A stretch of 64,000 nucleotides of DNA from DATFVJ01 sp963820395 (GTDB lineage Bacteria; Actinomycetota; Actinomycetes; Streptosporangiales; Streptosporangiaceae), in contig CAWGAE010000014.1 in NCBI GenBank assembly GCA_963820395.1, forward strand, positions 124,001 to 188,000, read 5' to 3'. Below are positions 38,752-47,553 of this stretch, piece after piece. A model generated the notes under the pieces. The model worked only from the letters and a program-made list of their open reading frames with translations. It searched no databases and had not been told where the DNA came from. How positions within the stretch are numbered: position 1 is the stretch's first letter; each line of letters starts with the position of its first letter. A program made the translations under genes and the position numbers.

Positions 38752-39844
38752 TGTCCTGAGTTGTTAATTCGCTGAAGATATCTGGCGAGGTTCTCCAGGA
38801 TCTCGTCCGCCGTCTTTGTCCAGACGAACGGCTTCGGGTCGTCGTTCCACGCCTCGATCCAGGCCTGGATGTCGGCTTCGAGCTCGTTGACGCTGTTGTG
38901 GGCGGAGCGGCGCAGCTTGCGGTTGGTCAGCTCGGCGAACCACCGTTCCACGACGTTGAGCCAGGACGAGCTGGTCGGCGTGAAATGCAGCTCAAACCGG
39001 GGGTGGCGCAGCAGCCACTTCTTGATCTCGGGGGTCTTGTGGGTGCCGTAGTTGTCGCAGATCAGGTGCACCCCCAGGCCGGCGGGCACCTCGGCGTCGA
39101 TCTTCTTCAGGAACTTCAGGAACTCCTGGTGCCGGTGCCGGCGGTGCACTGAGGAGATGACCTTCCCGGTGGCCATGTCGAGCGCCGCGAACAGGCTGGT
39201 GGTGCCGTTGCGGACATAGCCGTGGCTGCGCCGCGCCGGGGTGGCAGGCAGCACCGGCAGGCACGGCGCGGTGCGGTTCAGCGCCTGAATCTGCGACTTT
39301 TTTCGTCGGTGCACAGCACCAGCGCATGCTCGGGCGGGTTCATGTACAGGCCCACCACGTCGCGGACTTTCTCGATGAACTGCGGGTCGGCCGACAGCTT
39401 CCAGGTCTGCTCGCGGTGCGGCTTGAGCTCAAAGGCCCGCCAGATCCGCGACACCGCGGTCTGGCTCATGCCCGTTGCCTTCGCCATCGACCGGGTGGAC
39501 CAGTGACTGTCGTTGTTCGCCGGGGGCCGCTCCAGCGTGGTGACGATCACCTCTTCCACCTTCTCATCTGTGATCGTGCGGGGCCGGCCCGGCCGGTCCT
39601 CATCGGTCAGGCCCTCCAGCCGGTCGGCGATGAACCGGGACCGCCACTTGCCCACCGTGACCTGATGGACCGCGAGCTCGGCGGCCACCGTCTTGTTGTC
39701 CTCGCCCTCCGCGCACGCCAGCACGATCTTCGCGCGAAGGGCCAGCTGCTGGGCGCTTTTTGGCCGCCGGGCCCACCGCTGCAGGGTTTGTCCCTCCTGA
39801 TCCGTCACGGTCAGCTCGGCCTTGGGCCGTCCCGTTCTCGCCAT
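38748..39844 (-). pseudogene. IS630 transposase C, split at a run of six A
   Basis: The N-terminal frame (from ATG 39844, MARTGRPKAELTVTDQEG) runs through the HTH to CTDEK. The core (SQIQALNRTAPCLPVLPATP, CDNYGTHKTPEIKKW, SSWLNVVERWFAELTN) is in the -1 frame. The change falls in GACGAAAAAAGTCG near 39,300. A -1 slip on the A run would restore a full transposase with one extra Lys, so this may be programmed frameshifting rather than damage; an indel is equally possible. Confidence 0.85.
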
Positions 39845-39945
39845 GCCAGCAACTCTGGTGACATTCCCGTTCACGTGCAGCCATGACATCCCATTCATGG
39901 GCAAGCCTTGACCGAATTATTTAGCGAATTTTTAACTCAGGACAC
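38751..39945 (-). mobile_element. IS630-family element copy C
   Basis: Ends GTGTCCTGAGTTGTTAATTC and, inverted, GTGTCCTGAGTTAAAAATTC, flanked by TA at 38,749-38,750 and 39,946-39,947. It shares its left TA with copy B. Confidence 0.92.
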
Positions 39946-40123
39946 TAGCTGCCCCCTTGCGTCGCGGCCGCCATGTGGTGCGCGCCGGAAGACCAGCTCG
40001 GGACGAACGGCAGGACGTACGGCTCTGACAACGTCCAACCATACGTACAGCGTTGACATTAGGCCTCGACGTGAGAGGAGGCGAATTGAGAGGAAGGACA
40101 GCGTCCTGCATGAGGTGATCGAC

Positions 40124-40501
40124 ATGAGGTTCGTGCTAGGGGCAGCAGTGGTCGTCGGAGGCATTGTGCTGGTGTCGAGCGTTGCATCTGGCATCACGGA
40201 GGTTCTGGATGTCCTGCTCTTTATGGTCTATGGGACTGTGGCAGTCTGTCTCCTGACGTACATCGGGTTCATCGTTTACGCCATGTACGACACCTGGGCT
40301 ATGTACCGGTCCTGGCAGAAAGTGCCAACGCGAGCACAGCGGCAGGTCGGGACGGCTCAGCAGGTTCCGGCGGAGGAGACCGTGCGCGAGGAGCTGTCGG
40401 CGACGGCCGGGGATCCGCCCGCGGCGGCCCCTATGCCGGTGCGGATAGTCCGGATCGGGCCGGACGGGATGGTGACGTTTCACCCGTCTAAGGGCCGTTA
40501 A
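40124..40501 (+). CDS. Small two-helix membrane protein
   Basis: ATG 40124 with GAGGTGATC before it; the frame is open from 39,908 inside copy C. Two membrane helices (FVLGAAVVVGGIVLVSSVAS and VLLFMVYGTVAVCLLTYIGF) precede a hydrophilic tail ending RIGPDGMVTFHPSKGR. No family recognised. It lies just before the MADGMI reading frame, possibly as its partner in a former integrative element. Confidence 0.65.
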   Translation: MRFVLGAAVVVGGIVLVSSVASGITEVLDVLLFMVYGTVAVCLLTYIGFIVYAMYDTWAMYRSWQKVPTRAQRQVGTAQQVPAEETVREELSATAGDPPAAAPMPVRIVRIGPDGMVTFHPSKGR

Positions 40502-40531
40502 ACGAGGCGAAACTGCTGGGCTCGCCCCACG

Positions 40532-40751
40532 ATGGCAGACGGGATGATCAACTTAAACCCGGACCCGCGATCGACGCGCGACCGACTACCCGGGCCTCTG
40601 CTGATCATCCCGGAGCCGGAGCGCCCCCGCCGGAGGCGTTCCGCGCTGACCAGCGCTCCGCCGATCGCGATCACTATGACGAGCCGACGGTTTTACAGAG
40701 AGTCGGAGACCTCACGCCCCGTATGGTATGTGACCTGCGGTTATGCCACCC
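40532..40751 (+). pseudogene. MAxGMI...LIIPEPE gene start, interrupted by IS630 copy D
   Basis: Begins MADGMINLNPDPRS and LLIIPEPERPRRRR, the same beginning as at 21,699. The frame meets the IS630 left end at 40,752. The continuation on the far side of the IS was not recognised. Function unknown. Confidence 0.45.
40683..40706. repeat. GCCGACGGTTTTACAG repeat
   Basis: GCCGACGGTTTTACAG, one variable base, then AGTCGG. The same motif recurs at about 60,192. CCGAC and GTCGG form a short inverted repeat. It is possibly an integration core or shared gene border. Confidence 0.5.
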
Positions 40752-40788
40752 TAGTGTCATGCGCCTGAAATATGCGTATTAATTTAGT

Positions 40789-41290
40789 ATGATTATCGGT
40801 GTGGGACGTCATGCCGCCAGCCTGGCGCTGGCTGAGGAGGAACGCGAGCAGCTTGCCGCCTGGTCGCGCGGGCCGGGCCGGCGTGCGGCGCGGACGCGGA
40901 TCGTGCTGGCGTGCGCCGAGCCGGGCGCGGTGAACGAGCGGGTCGCCGCCGAGCTCGGGGTGACCACGGTGACGGTGGGCAAGTGGCGGCGGCGGTTCGC
41001 GGAGGCCGGGCTGGCCGGGCTGGCCGATGGTGAGCGCCCGGGGCGGCCGAAAGCCGGAATGACGCTGACCGATGACGAGCGTGATCAGCTCACCCGCTGG
41101 GCACGGCGGGCCAACAGCGCGCAGGCGCTGGCGCTGCGGTCGAAGATCGTGCTGGCCTGCGCACGGGGGCTGAGCAACAAGCAGGCCGCGGCCGAGCTGC
41201 GGGTGACGCCGGGCACGGTAGCCCGGTGGCGGCGCCGGTTCATCGAGCGGCGGCTGGAGGGGCTGGCCGATGAGCCGCGGCCCGCGCTGA
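40789..41290 (+). pseudogene. IS630 transposase D, N-terminal part
   Basis: Two HTH units as in copy B (RVAAELGVTTVTVGKWRRRF and QAAAELRVTPGTVARWRRRF), ending in GLADEPRPA, where the group II intron sequence takes over. The catalytic domain is found only at 49.2 kb. Confidence 0.88.
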
Positions 41291-41866
41291 CGATTCGAGT
41301 GGAGGTGAGAGACCTTCACCGCCGTCCCTATCGCGGTAGGGCGGCTGGAGCTGGGTGCAGCCTGATCCGGGAGGTGCCGGGGAGGGCGGGAGCAGCCCTG
41401 ACAAAGCCGGGACGCGCCAGTACTGCCAGATGGTGTGGGTCCGGCGAGCGTGACGGAGAGGAGTACGCGAGGAATCAGCGTGATTACGCCCCTCGAAAGG
41501 CAAACCGGCTCAAATCTGGCGGATATGGGCCGGGCGCGGTGCGCACCCGCCCGATCAGGGGGCGGGGATCTTCCGGGCAGGCGAGTGGGTGCCGGCCCGG
41601 GAGGCCACGGTGAAGTGCTGCGGGGTAGCCGTGGCGATGCCGCAGGGGTAGAGCTGGGCTCCTCCTCCGTCGAGCGAATCGCAGTGAACACGGGAACCTC
41701 CCGGTTCTGCCCGGTCACTCGCGCTGCCAGCGCGGGGGTGGCGGGCTGAGCCCGCCGTCGGCTGACCGGCCCGGGACGGGGCGGAGCCGCCGTAGTACTC
41801 CGAGCCGGGGAGAGCCCGGCACATGGGGAAGGGCGGCAGCGGTTACGAGAGGGGAAGGAGGCTGCA

Positions 41867-42601
41867 ATGCCGCAAGACGCGCCGCTGAATGGCAGCGCTC
41901 CGGATCCGGCCCCGGCGGGGTCGTGGTCTCGGGTAGCGGGGATGCAGGCCAAGCTTCACCGTTGGGCGGCGGCCGATCCTGGCCGCCGGTTCGATGACCT
42001 GTTCAACTTCGTGCACGACCCGGCGACGCTGGTCGTAGCGTTCGGCCGGGTCGCGGGCAACCACGGCGCGAACACTCCCGGCGTGGATGGCCTGACGGCC
42101 GCCTACGTCGAGGAGGCCGTGGGCGTGCCCGGGTTCCTGGACGACCTGCGTGCCCAGCTGAAGACGGGCACGTTCCGGCCGCTGCCGGTGCGGGAACGAA
42201 AGATCCCCAAGCCGGGAGGGTCGGGGAAACTCCGCAAGTTAGGCATTCCTTGCATCGCGGATAGGTTCGTGCAGGCGGCGCTGAAGCTGGTGCTGGAACC
42301 AATCTTCGAGGCTGACTTCGAGCCGGTCTCCTACGGGTTCCGGCCGATGCGGCGGGCGCACGACGCGATCGCCGAGATCCACCAGTACGGCACCCAAGGG
42401 TATCGGTGGGTGCTGGACGCGGACATCGAGGCGGCCTTCGACAACCTCTCACACTCCGCTCTTATGGACCGGGTGCGGGCGAGAGTCAAGGACAAGCGCG
42501 TGCTCGCGCTGGTTAAGGCGTTCCTCAAAGCCGGGGTTCTCACCGAGACCGGCGGCCGCGAGGACACCCACACCGGCACCCCGCAGGGTGGCATCCTCAC
42601 G
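41867..42601 (+). pseudogene. ltrA: Group II intron reverse transcriptase, 5' part
   Basis: Residues 1-245: LHRWAAADPGRRFDDLFNFV, NTPGVDGLTAAYVEE, RPLPVRERKIPKPGG, RKLGIPCIADRFVQAALKLV, SYGFRPMRRAHDAIAEIHQY, DADIEAAFDNLSHSALMDRV and THTGTPQGGILT. These are RT blocks 0-4. The insertion comes right after TPQGGIL. The frame continues through the inserted element to 45,841 without a stop, but the inserted part is antisense to the recombinase and not RT. Confidence 0.92.
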
Positions 42602-44248
42602 CCCCCAACACAATGGATAACCCGGGCGCATGTCACCCTCCGTGTCGGTGTCGCCGTGATGGCCGCCGCCGCTGGTGGCCCGTTCCCGGACGGGGATGCG
42701 GTGGCGGATGGTGATCTTTTCGGGTCCGATGAGGACGTCCTTGACCAGCAGCCGCAGCACTCGCTGGCGTTCTTCGACGCTCACGGTGGCGGCCTTGCCG
42801 CGCAGGTGGGCGAGGAAGCCGTCGAGGTTGCCGGCGAGTTTAAGGTAGGCATCGCGGTCAGCGGCCTGGGCGTCGAGCGCATCGAGCTGGCTGCGCAGGC
42901 TGGCCTCGCGGGCGCGCAGGTGCGGCATCCGGTTGCGCAGCTCGTCGATGGTGATCAGCTGCTCCTGGTAGGCCTCGATCATGGCGGTGACCGAGGTGGT
43001 GGCCTTGGCGAGGGCGAGTTCGAGCTGGTTGCGCTGCTTGGTGACGGGGTCGGATGCGCGGGCCTGGGTGAGGCGGCGCTCGATCTCGGCGCGGATCAGG
43101 GCGGGATCGGCGAGCAGGCCGGTGATGTGATCCCAGACGACCTGGCCGGGGTAGTCGGCGCGGACCGGCTTGTTGTGACAGACCCGACCACCTTCATAGC
43201 GGTAGTCGTCGCTGCCCAGGCACCGGTAGTAGTAGATCTTGCGCCGGGCGGTGCGGGCGGAGGCGCGGTAGTAGCCGCAGGCCGAGCAGGCGGCCAGGCC
43301 CTGCAGCAGGGAGGGGACCTTGGTGTTGCGGGCGGCGAACCGCTTGTTGTCTTCCAGCCGCTGCTGCACACGGGCGAAGGTGTCCTCGTCCGTGATGGCC
43401 GGCACCGCGATCTCGATCCAGTCCTCGCGGGGCCGGTCCACGGTTTTGACCGCCCGCGGTGTGCTGCGGCCTTCCAGCCGGGCACGGCGGTTCAGGCCTG
43501 GCTGCTCATGCACGATGAGGGTCTTGCCGAACACGGCCCGGCCAGCGTAGGCCGGGTTGCGCAACATGCCCCAGATCACCGACCGGTCCCAGCGGTGCTT
43601 GCCGGTGCGGGTCACCGCGCCCTGGCCGGTGAGCCAGCGGGCCAGGTCGGCGATGGTAGCGCCGTCGCCGGCGTAGCGGCGGAACATCTCCGCGGCCAGC
43701 ACCGCTTCGTGCTCGATGATTTCGTAGCGGGCGCCTGCCCCGGGGGTTTTGCGGACATACCGGTAGCCGAACGGGGCGCCGCCCAGCACGTTGACCGACC
43801 CGGTGCGGGCCCGGTAAGTCTTGCCGCGCCGGTAGCGCTCCATCAGCTGGGCCTTCTCGTACTCGGCGAACATGCCCTGAAACTGCACCAGCAGCTGGTC
43901 TTCGGGGCTGTCCCCGCGCGGGCCCTTGACGAACTCCACCCTGGTCCCGGCGCGGGCGAACTCCCCGGCCAGCAGCGCCTGGTAGGCGAACTTGCGGGCC
44001 AGCCGGTCCGGGGAGTAGACGAGCACCACATCCACACATCCTTGGGCGGCCAGGTCCCGCAGCCGCTCCAGGCCCGGGCGCACCAGCGTGGCGCCGGAAT
44101 GCCCCTCGTCCTCGAAGACCTGCTCCGCCGGGACCTCAAGCCCGTTCTGCCTGGCGTGCTCGCGCAGCGCCGCGGTCTGCGACCCGATCGTGTGGTCCTT
44201 CTTCTGCCGGGCGGAAGAAACCCGGGCGTAGATCGCCGCGCTGGTCAT
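42449..44248 (-). CDS. Large serine recombinase
   Basis: 599 residues. The resolvase domain has the catalytic Ser in IYARVSSARQKKDHT, VYSPDRLARKF and the helix EYEKAQLMERYRRGKTYRA. The recombinase domain (GGAPFGYRYVRK, WDRSVIWGMLRNPAYAGR) is followed by a zinc ribbon (CSACGYYRAS, YYRCLG, VCHNKP) and a coiled coil (420-500). It catalyses attP x attB integration. The last 51 residues after YPLCWG are encoded outside the element, antisense to the RT. In a circular form the frame would instead end within about 25 residues (HAPNTVGNFCFE onward). Confidence 0.95.
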   Translation of the reverse strand: MTSAAIYARVSSARQKKDHTIGSQTAALREHARQNGLEVPAEQVFEDEGHSGATLVRPGLERLRDLAAQGCVDVVLVYSPDRLARKFAYQALLAGEFARAGTRVEFVKGPRGDSPEDQLLVQFQGMFAEYEKAQLMERYRRGKTYRARTGSVNVLGGAPFGYRYVRKTPGAGARYEIIEHEAVLAAEMFRRYAGDGATIADLARWLTGQGAVTRTGKHRWDRSVIWGMLRNPAYAGRAVFGKTLIVHEQPGLNRRARLEGRSTPRAVKTVDRPREDWIEIAVPAITDEDTFARVQQRLEDNKRFAARNTKVPSLLQGLAACSACGYYRASARTARRKIYYYRCLGSDDYRYEGGRVCHNKPVRADYPGQVVWDHITGLLADPALIRAEIERRLTQARASDPVTKQRNQLELALAKATTSVTAMIEAYQEQLITIDELRNRMPHLRAREASLRSQLDALDAQAADRDAYLKLAGNLDGFLAHLRGKAATVSVEERQRVLRLLVKDVLIGPEKITIRHRIPVRERATSGGGHHGDTDTEGDMRPGYPLCWGREDATLRGAGVGVLAAAGLGENPGFEERLNQREHALVLDSRPHPVHKSGV

Positions 44249-44380
44249 CGATCGGTTGTCCTTCCAGGCTGGCCCGGCCGGTGCGGGCCCGTCGCTGCGG
44301 CACCAATATGGCGTAGGCCACTGACAAATCCGTGGCCGCGTGACGGCCGGACACGGACTCGCTCTCGACTGGCCGGCCGG

Positions 44381-44725
44381 TCACCTGCGGGAATGGCCTC
44401 TGCGGCCCCGGGCGAGGAACTCCTCCAGGGCCTGGGCCACCACCGCGGAGATCGTGCGCCCGGACTCCCGGGCATGCTCGCGGACAGCAGCGGCCAGCCG
44501 TTCTGGCAGCTTGACCGTGAACACCACGCCCGGCTCGGGAACCGGCACCCGGCCCGATGCCGCTGCCCGGTCGACGTACCGGCGGGCCTGCCGCTGCGAG
44601 CAGCACAGCCGGCTGGCCAGCACCCGGGCCGCCTCGGCCGCAGCGGTGCCGGCCGCCAGCAGCTCAGCGGCCGCGTTGACGCGCGCGGCGTACTCGGCGC
44701 TGTCCGCGCGGCTTTCCCCGGCCAT
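44381..44725 (-). CDS. HTH plus ribbon-helix-helix DNA-binding protein
   Basis: 114 residues. The N-terminal part has an HTH-like segment (ARVLASRLCCSQRQARRYVD). The C-terminal part is a ribbon-helix-helix (VVFTVKLPERLAAAVREHAR, then SGRTISAVVAQALEEFL). It lies upstream of the recombinase on the same strand and is likely a regulator or directionality factor of the element, which is inference. Confidence 0.8.
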   Translation of the reverse strand: MAGESRADSAEYAARVNAAAELLAAGTAAAEAARVLASRLCCSQRQARRYVDRAAASGRVPVPEPGVVFTVKLPERLAAAVREHARESGRTISAVVAQALEEFLARGRRGHSRR

Positions 44726-44792
44726 GACATTAACGTACTATCAGCAATGTTCAGCCAATGGTGCGGCACGCCCGCGTCGGCGATCATCGCGG

Positions 44793-45032
44793 TCACCGCC
44801 GCGGCCCGGCGGCCCGGGACCGCGCGATCCACGACGCGACGGTCATCACCGTGGCGGCATCCCACCCCGCCAGCCAGCCCAGGATCCGCCGGTCCCAGGC
44901 GCCCAGCTCGATCCCGGCCAGCACGCCGGCCAGGATCTCGGCCTGCTCAGCCTCCGGCACAAACCCCGCAGGCGGCGCCTCCACCGGCCCGGCCGACACC
45001 CGCCCAGCCATGCCCGGCTGCCCGGCCATCAC
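44793..45032 (-). CDS. Small protein of the serine-recombinase element
   Basis: 79 residues (core AEQAEILAGVLAGIELGAWD, then RRILGWLAGWDAATVMTVAS). The start ATG pair is at 45,032 and the orientation matches the other two genes. I cannot name it. The ordered Ala/Leu/Trp helical pattern and position suggest a real accessory gene rather than a shadow. Confidence 0.55.
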   Translation of the reverse strand: MMAGQPGMAGRVSAGPVEAPPAGFVPEAEQAEILAGVLAGIELGAWDRRILGWLAGWDAATVMTVASWIARSRAAGPRR

Positions 45033-45088
45033 CGGCCACGCTCCAGCCGCCGGTAACCCAGCGTGACCTCGAAGCAGAAATTGCCAAC

Positions 45089-45106
45089 TGTGTTGGGGGC
45101 GTGACG
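45089..45106. repeat. Right end of serine-recombinase element (attR-like)
   Basis: TGTGTTGGGGGCGTGACG, the inverted partner of the left end CACGCCCCCAACACA at 42,598-42,612. Joined, the two element ends give a 29-bp palindrome with arms TGTGTTGGGGGCGT around one central G, the expected shape of an attP for a large serine recombinase. Confidence 0.85.
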
Positions 45107-45841
45107 TCTCCGCTGATCTTCAACGTTGCCATGTCGGCGCTCGATGAGCACCTGCACCGGCCGTGGAGGCCCGGCGGCTCGATGCACACCGGCTACCTGC
45201 GCAGCAGGCGCCGGGTCAAGGGCCTGCCGAGATGGCGGCTCGTCCGCTACGCGGACGATTTCGTCGTGCTCGTGCACGGCGCCAAGGCCGACGTCGAGAA
45301 CCTGCGCGAAGACGTCGCCCGGGTGCTGGCGCCGATGGGCTTGCGGCTATCTGCCGCCAAGACCCAGGTGGTGCACATGAGCGACGGGTTCGACTTCCCC
45401 GGCTTTCACATCCGGTGGAAACGCAAGCGGGGAACGGACAAGTGGCACGTCTACACCTTCATCGCCGACCGGCCGATCCGGTCGGTGAAGGCCAAGATCC
45501 GTGCGCTGACGAACAGGAGATCGCAGCAGCACCCGGGCACCGTGCTGATCCGGCTGGGCCAGATCATGCGCGGCTGGGCTAACTACTTCAAGCATGCTGC
45601 CTGCAAACGCACCCTCAGCCGCCTGTCCCACTTCGTGTGGTGGCGGGTGATCCGGTGGCTGCGGGCATTGCATCGCTGGAGGTGGAAGGACGTCCGCCGG
45701 GCCTTCACCACCCCCGACGGGCGGTGGAAGCCGATCACGGCGGGCGGGATCGAGCTGTTCCGCCTGGAAACGGTGCCGGTCACCCGCTACCGCTACCGGG
45801 GCAACACGATTCCCAATCCCTGGACGCTCAACCACACCTAA
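45104..45841 (+). pseudogene. ltrA: Group II intron reverse transcriptase, 3' part
   Basis: Resumes as SPLIFNVAMSALDEH and contains the catalytic RYADDFVVLVHG (block 5), GLRLSAAKTQVVHM and GFDFPGFHIRWKRK. The maturase X domain (IRSVKAKIRALTNR, MRGWANYFKHAACKRTLSR) and the ending VPVTRYRYRGNTIPNPWT follow. No H-N-H endonuclease motif is seen. Together with the 5' part it forms a complete RT of about 490 residues if the insert is excised. Confidence 0.92.
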
Positions 45842-45855
45842 CGGCAGCGACCGTG

Positions 45856-45950
45856 GAGAGCCCGGTGCGGTGAGAGCCGCACGCCGGGTTCGGCGAGCGG
45901 CCTGGGCTTTGCCCAGAGTTCAGGCGAACTGAAGGTTCCCCGGCATGAAC
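45856..45950 (+). ncRNA. Group II intron domain V/VI
   Basis: GAGAGCCCGGTGCGGTGAGA and GCCGCACGCCGGGTTCGG form the domain V hairpin with the AGC triad at its base and a GAGA-type tetraloop. A second hairpin (GAGTTCAGGCGAACTGAAGG region) fits domain VI with a bulged A. The end is estimated. Confidence 0.85.
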
Positions 45951-45967
45951 TTAGGGGTCTTCACGCT

Positions 45968-47553
45968 CTATGTGCTGCGCTGACCCTTGGGTTCGCGGGA
46001 ACCGGAGGGGTCGTGCTGCTCGGCGGCGGTCTGCAGGAGCTGGCGAGCGATGGTCGCGTACTTGATGGCGGTGGTGTCGTCGATCCCGAACATGGCGGCG
46101 AGGTGCAGGGGGTCGGCGCCGTGGGTGAGGGCTTCCTCGAGTTGCCGGTCGACGCGAAGCCGTTCGAGGGTGGCGGTGAGGCCGCGGCATGTCTCGGTCA
46201 GCCAGTTCTCGCTGACCGCCCGGGTGGTCATGGCGGTCTGCTGGTTGACGATCAGGTGCGGGTTGGCGGTGCCGGGCCAGCGGCGGCCGCGGTGCTGCAG
46301 CCAGGCCAGGAGCAGGCTTCTGGTCAGGTCGCCGAGCGGGCGGGCCCGGCCCGCAATGACCAGCCGCCGGTTGCCGAGATCGATGTCGTCGAGATGAAGC
46401 TCCCGGATGGTCTTGGGCCTGGCAGCGTGGATGGCGGCCAGTGCGATCGCGAGCCGGGCGGCAGGTGTGATGGCGGCGGCCGTGGCCTGGTCTATCTCGG
46501 CAGGCTGCAGCGGCTGGATGAGGATCAGGGGCCGCTGGCCGTCGTGGACGCCGCTGGTCGGGTCGCGGAAGATCCTGCCGGTCTTCTTGCAGTGGCCGAA
46601 CAGTGAGCGCAGCGCGGTGAGGGTCTGGCGGCGCAGGCTTTCGGACAGGAGGTCGGTGGCGGTGATGACGTCGGCGGCGGTGACCTCGCGCAGGTGGATG
46701 TAGTGCCCGGCCCACTTCAGCAGCAGCGGGTGCACCCGGTTGAGATTCATCCGGACGGTGTGCTCGTCGCGGGGACGGCTGCGGGGCCCGCCCTTGCTGC
46801 GGGTGCGCAGCCAGTGCCCGACGTCGGCGGCCATCGGCGGGGGCAGCAGCGCGAGCCGGGCCCGCATCAGGCAGGCGAAGGAGGGGACCCGGTCGTCGTG
46901 CAGGAGCCCGGCGAGATCCAGGATCTCGGCGGTTCGGGTGACGCTCAGGTCCCGTGAGTGCAGGGCCGGTAACAGCCCGGACCAGGCGATCATGTCTCCG
47001 GGTGTGTGATCGGCCAGTACGACGGCCAGCGCCCGGCCGGTTTCGATGACGATCCGGGCGTTCCAGCCGCGGGTCTCGGCGAGTTCGGAAGCGATGCGCC
47101 TGGTCAGGTCCAGGGCCTCGCCGCCGATTCTGGACGCGACCCAGTGGCGTGCGTCGAAGTGCCGCGATTCACCCGGGGCGCGCAGCTCCAACTGCGTCCA
47201 GGCGGCCGGGCCGGCTGAGTAAGTCTGGCCGCCGGGATGGCGGGGGCCGGACCGGTGTTCCCGAGGCGGTTCATGCCCGCCAGCGACAGCTGCCAGCAGC
47301 CTGTGGGCTCGAAATCCGCAGGAGTGATCCTGCGCCTGCCCGCGGCGGCGATGCCGGCCTGCAGCCAGCACAGCCGGCAGTGCCCTTTCTTGACCGCGAT
47401 GATCCTCCGGCAGCCGGCGCACTCGCCGGGGCGGTAGCGGCGGACGAAGTCATAGCAGGCCCGGCAATACGACTGCGATCCGTAAGACGATCCCCAGGAT
47501 AGACAGTCCGGGCAGCTGACGATCGGGGTGCCGGCCCGGATCCGCCTGGCCAT
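45968..47553 (-). pseudogene. Zinc-ribbon tyrosine-recombinase-like protein, one frameshift
   Basis: From ATG 47553 (one base overlap with the previous stop, TGATG) come three CxxC-type pairs (CPDC, CRAC, CAGC, CRLC within residues 14-70). Near 47,222 the frame changes by one base. The remaining 450 residues hold a core-binding region (NRVHPLLLKWAGHYIHLREV) and a recombinase-like domain (HAARPKTIRELHLDDIDLGN, TMTRAVSENWLTETCRGL-type end). The classic C-terminal HxxR and Tyr motifs are not obvious, so it may be a DNA-binding partner rather than a catalyst. Confidence 0.75.

Larger units (their letters stand above)
42599..45106 (-). mobile_element. Serine-recombinase mobile element inside the intron RT gene
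   Basis: A 2,505-bp unit between two copies of ACG (42,599-42,601 and 45,104-45,106). Removing it restores codons for GGIL-T-SPL exactly. The ends are inverted repeats GCCCCCAACACA (42,601-42,612) and TGTGTTGGGGGC (45,089-45,100). Three minus-strand genes: a large serine recombinase, an HTH/RHH protein and a small conserved-looking protein. The size is 835 codons, so the RT frame stays open across it. Confidence 0.9.
41299..45950 (+). mobile_element. Group II intron, carrying a second element inside its RT gene
   Basis: It starts near GTGGAGGTGAGAGACC, runs through a GC-rich structured leader (41,299-41,866), the split reverse transcriptase gene, and a domain V/VI-like 3' end to about 45,950. 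The exact 5' and 3' splice points are estimates (within about 15 bases). Host gene: the IS630 copy D transposase. Without the 2.5-kb internal insertion the intron would be about 2.1 kb, normal for this class. Confidence 0.85.

Noticed and set aside
42603..45103. The centre of the 1,324-codon plus-strand frame as a novel RT domain
   Set aside because: It is antisense to a clear serine recombinase and its flanking genes; the residues are low-complexity and match no RT block.
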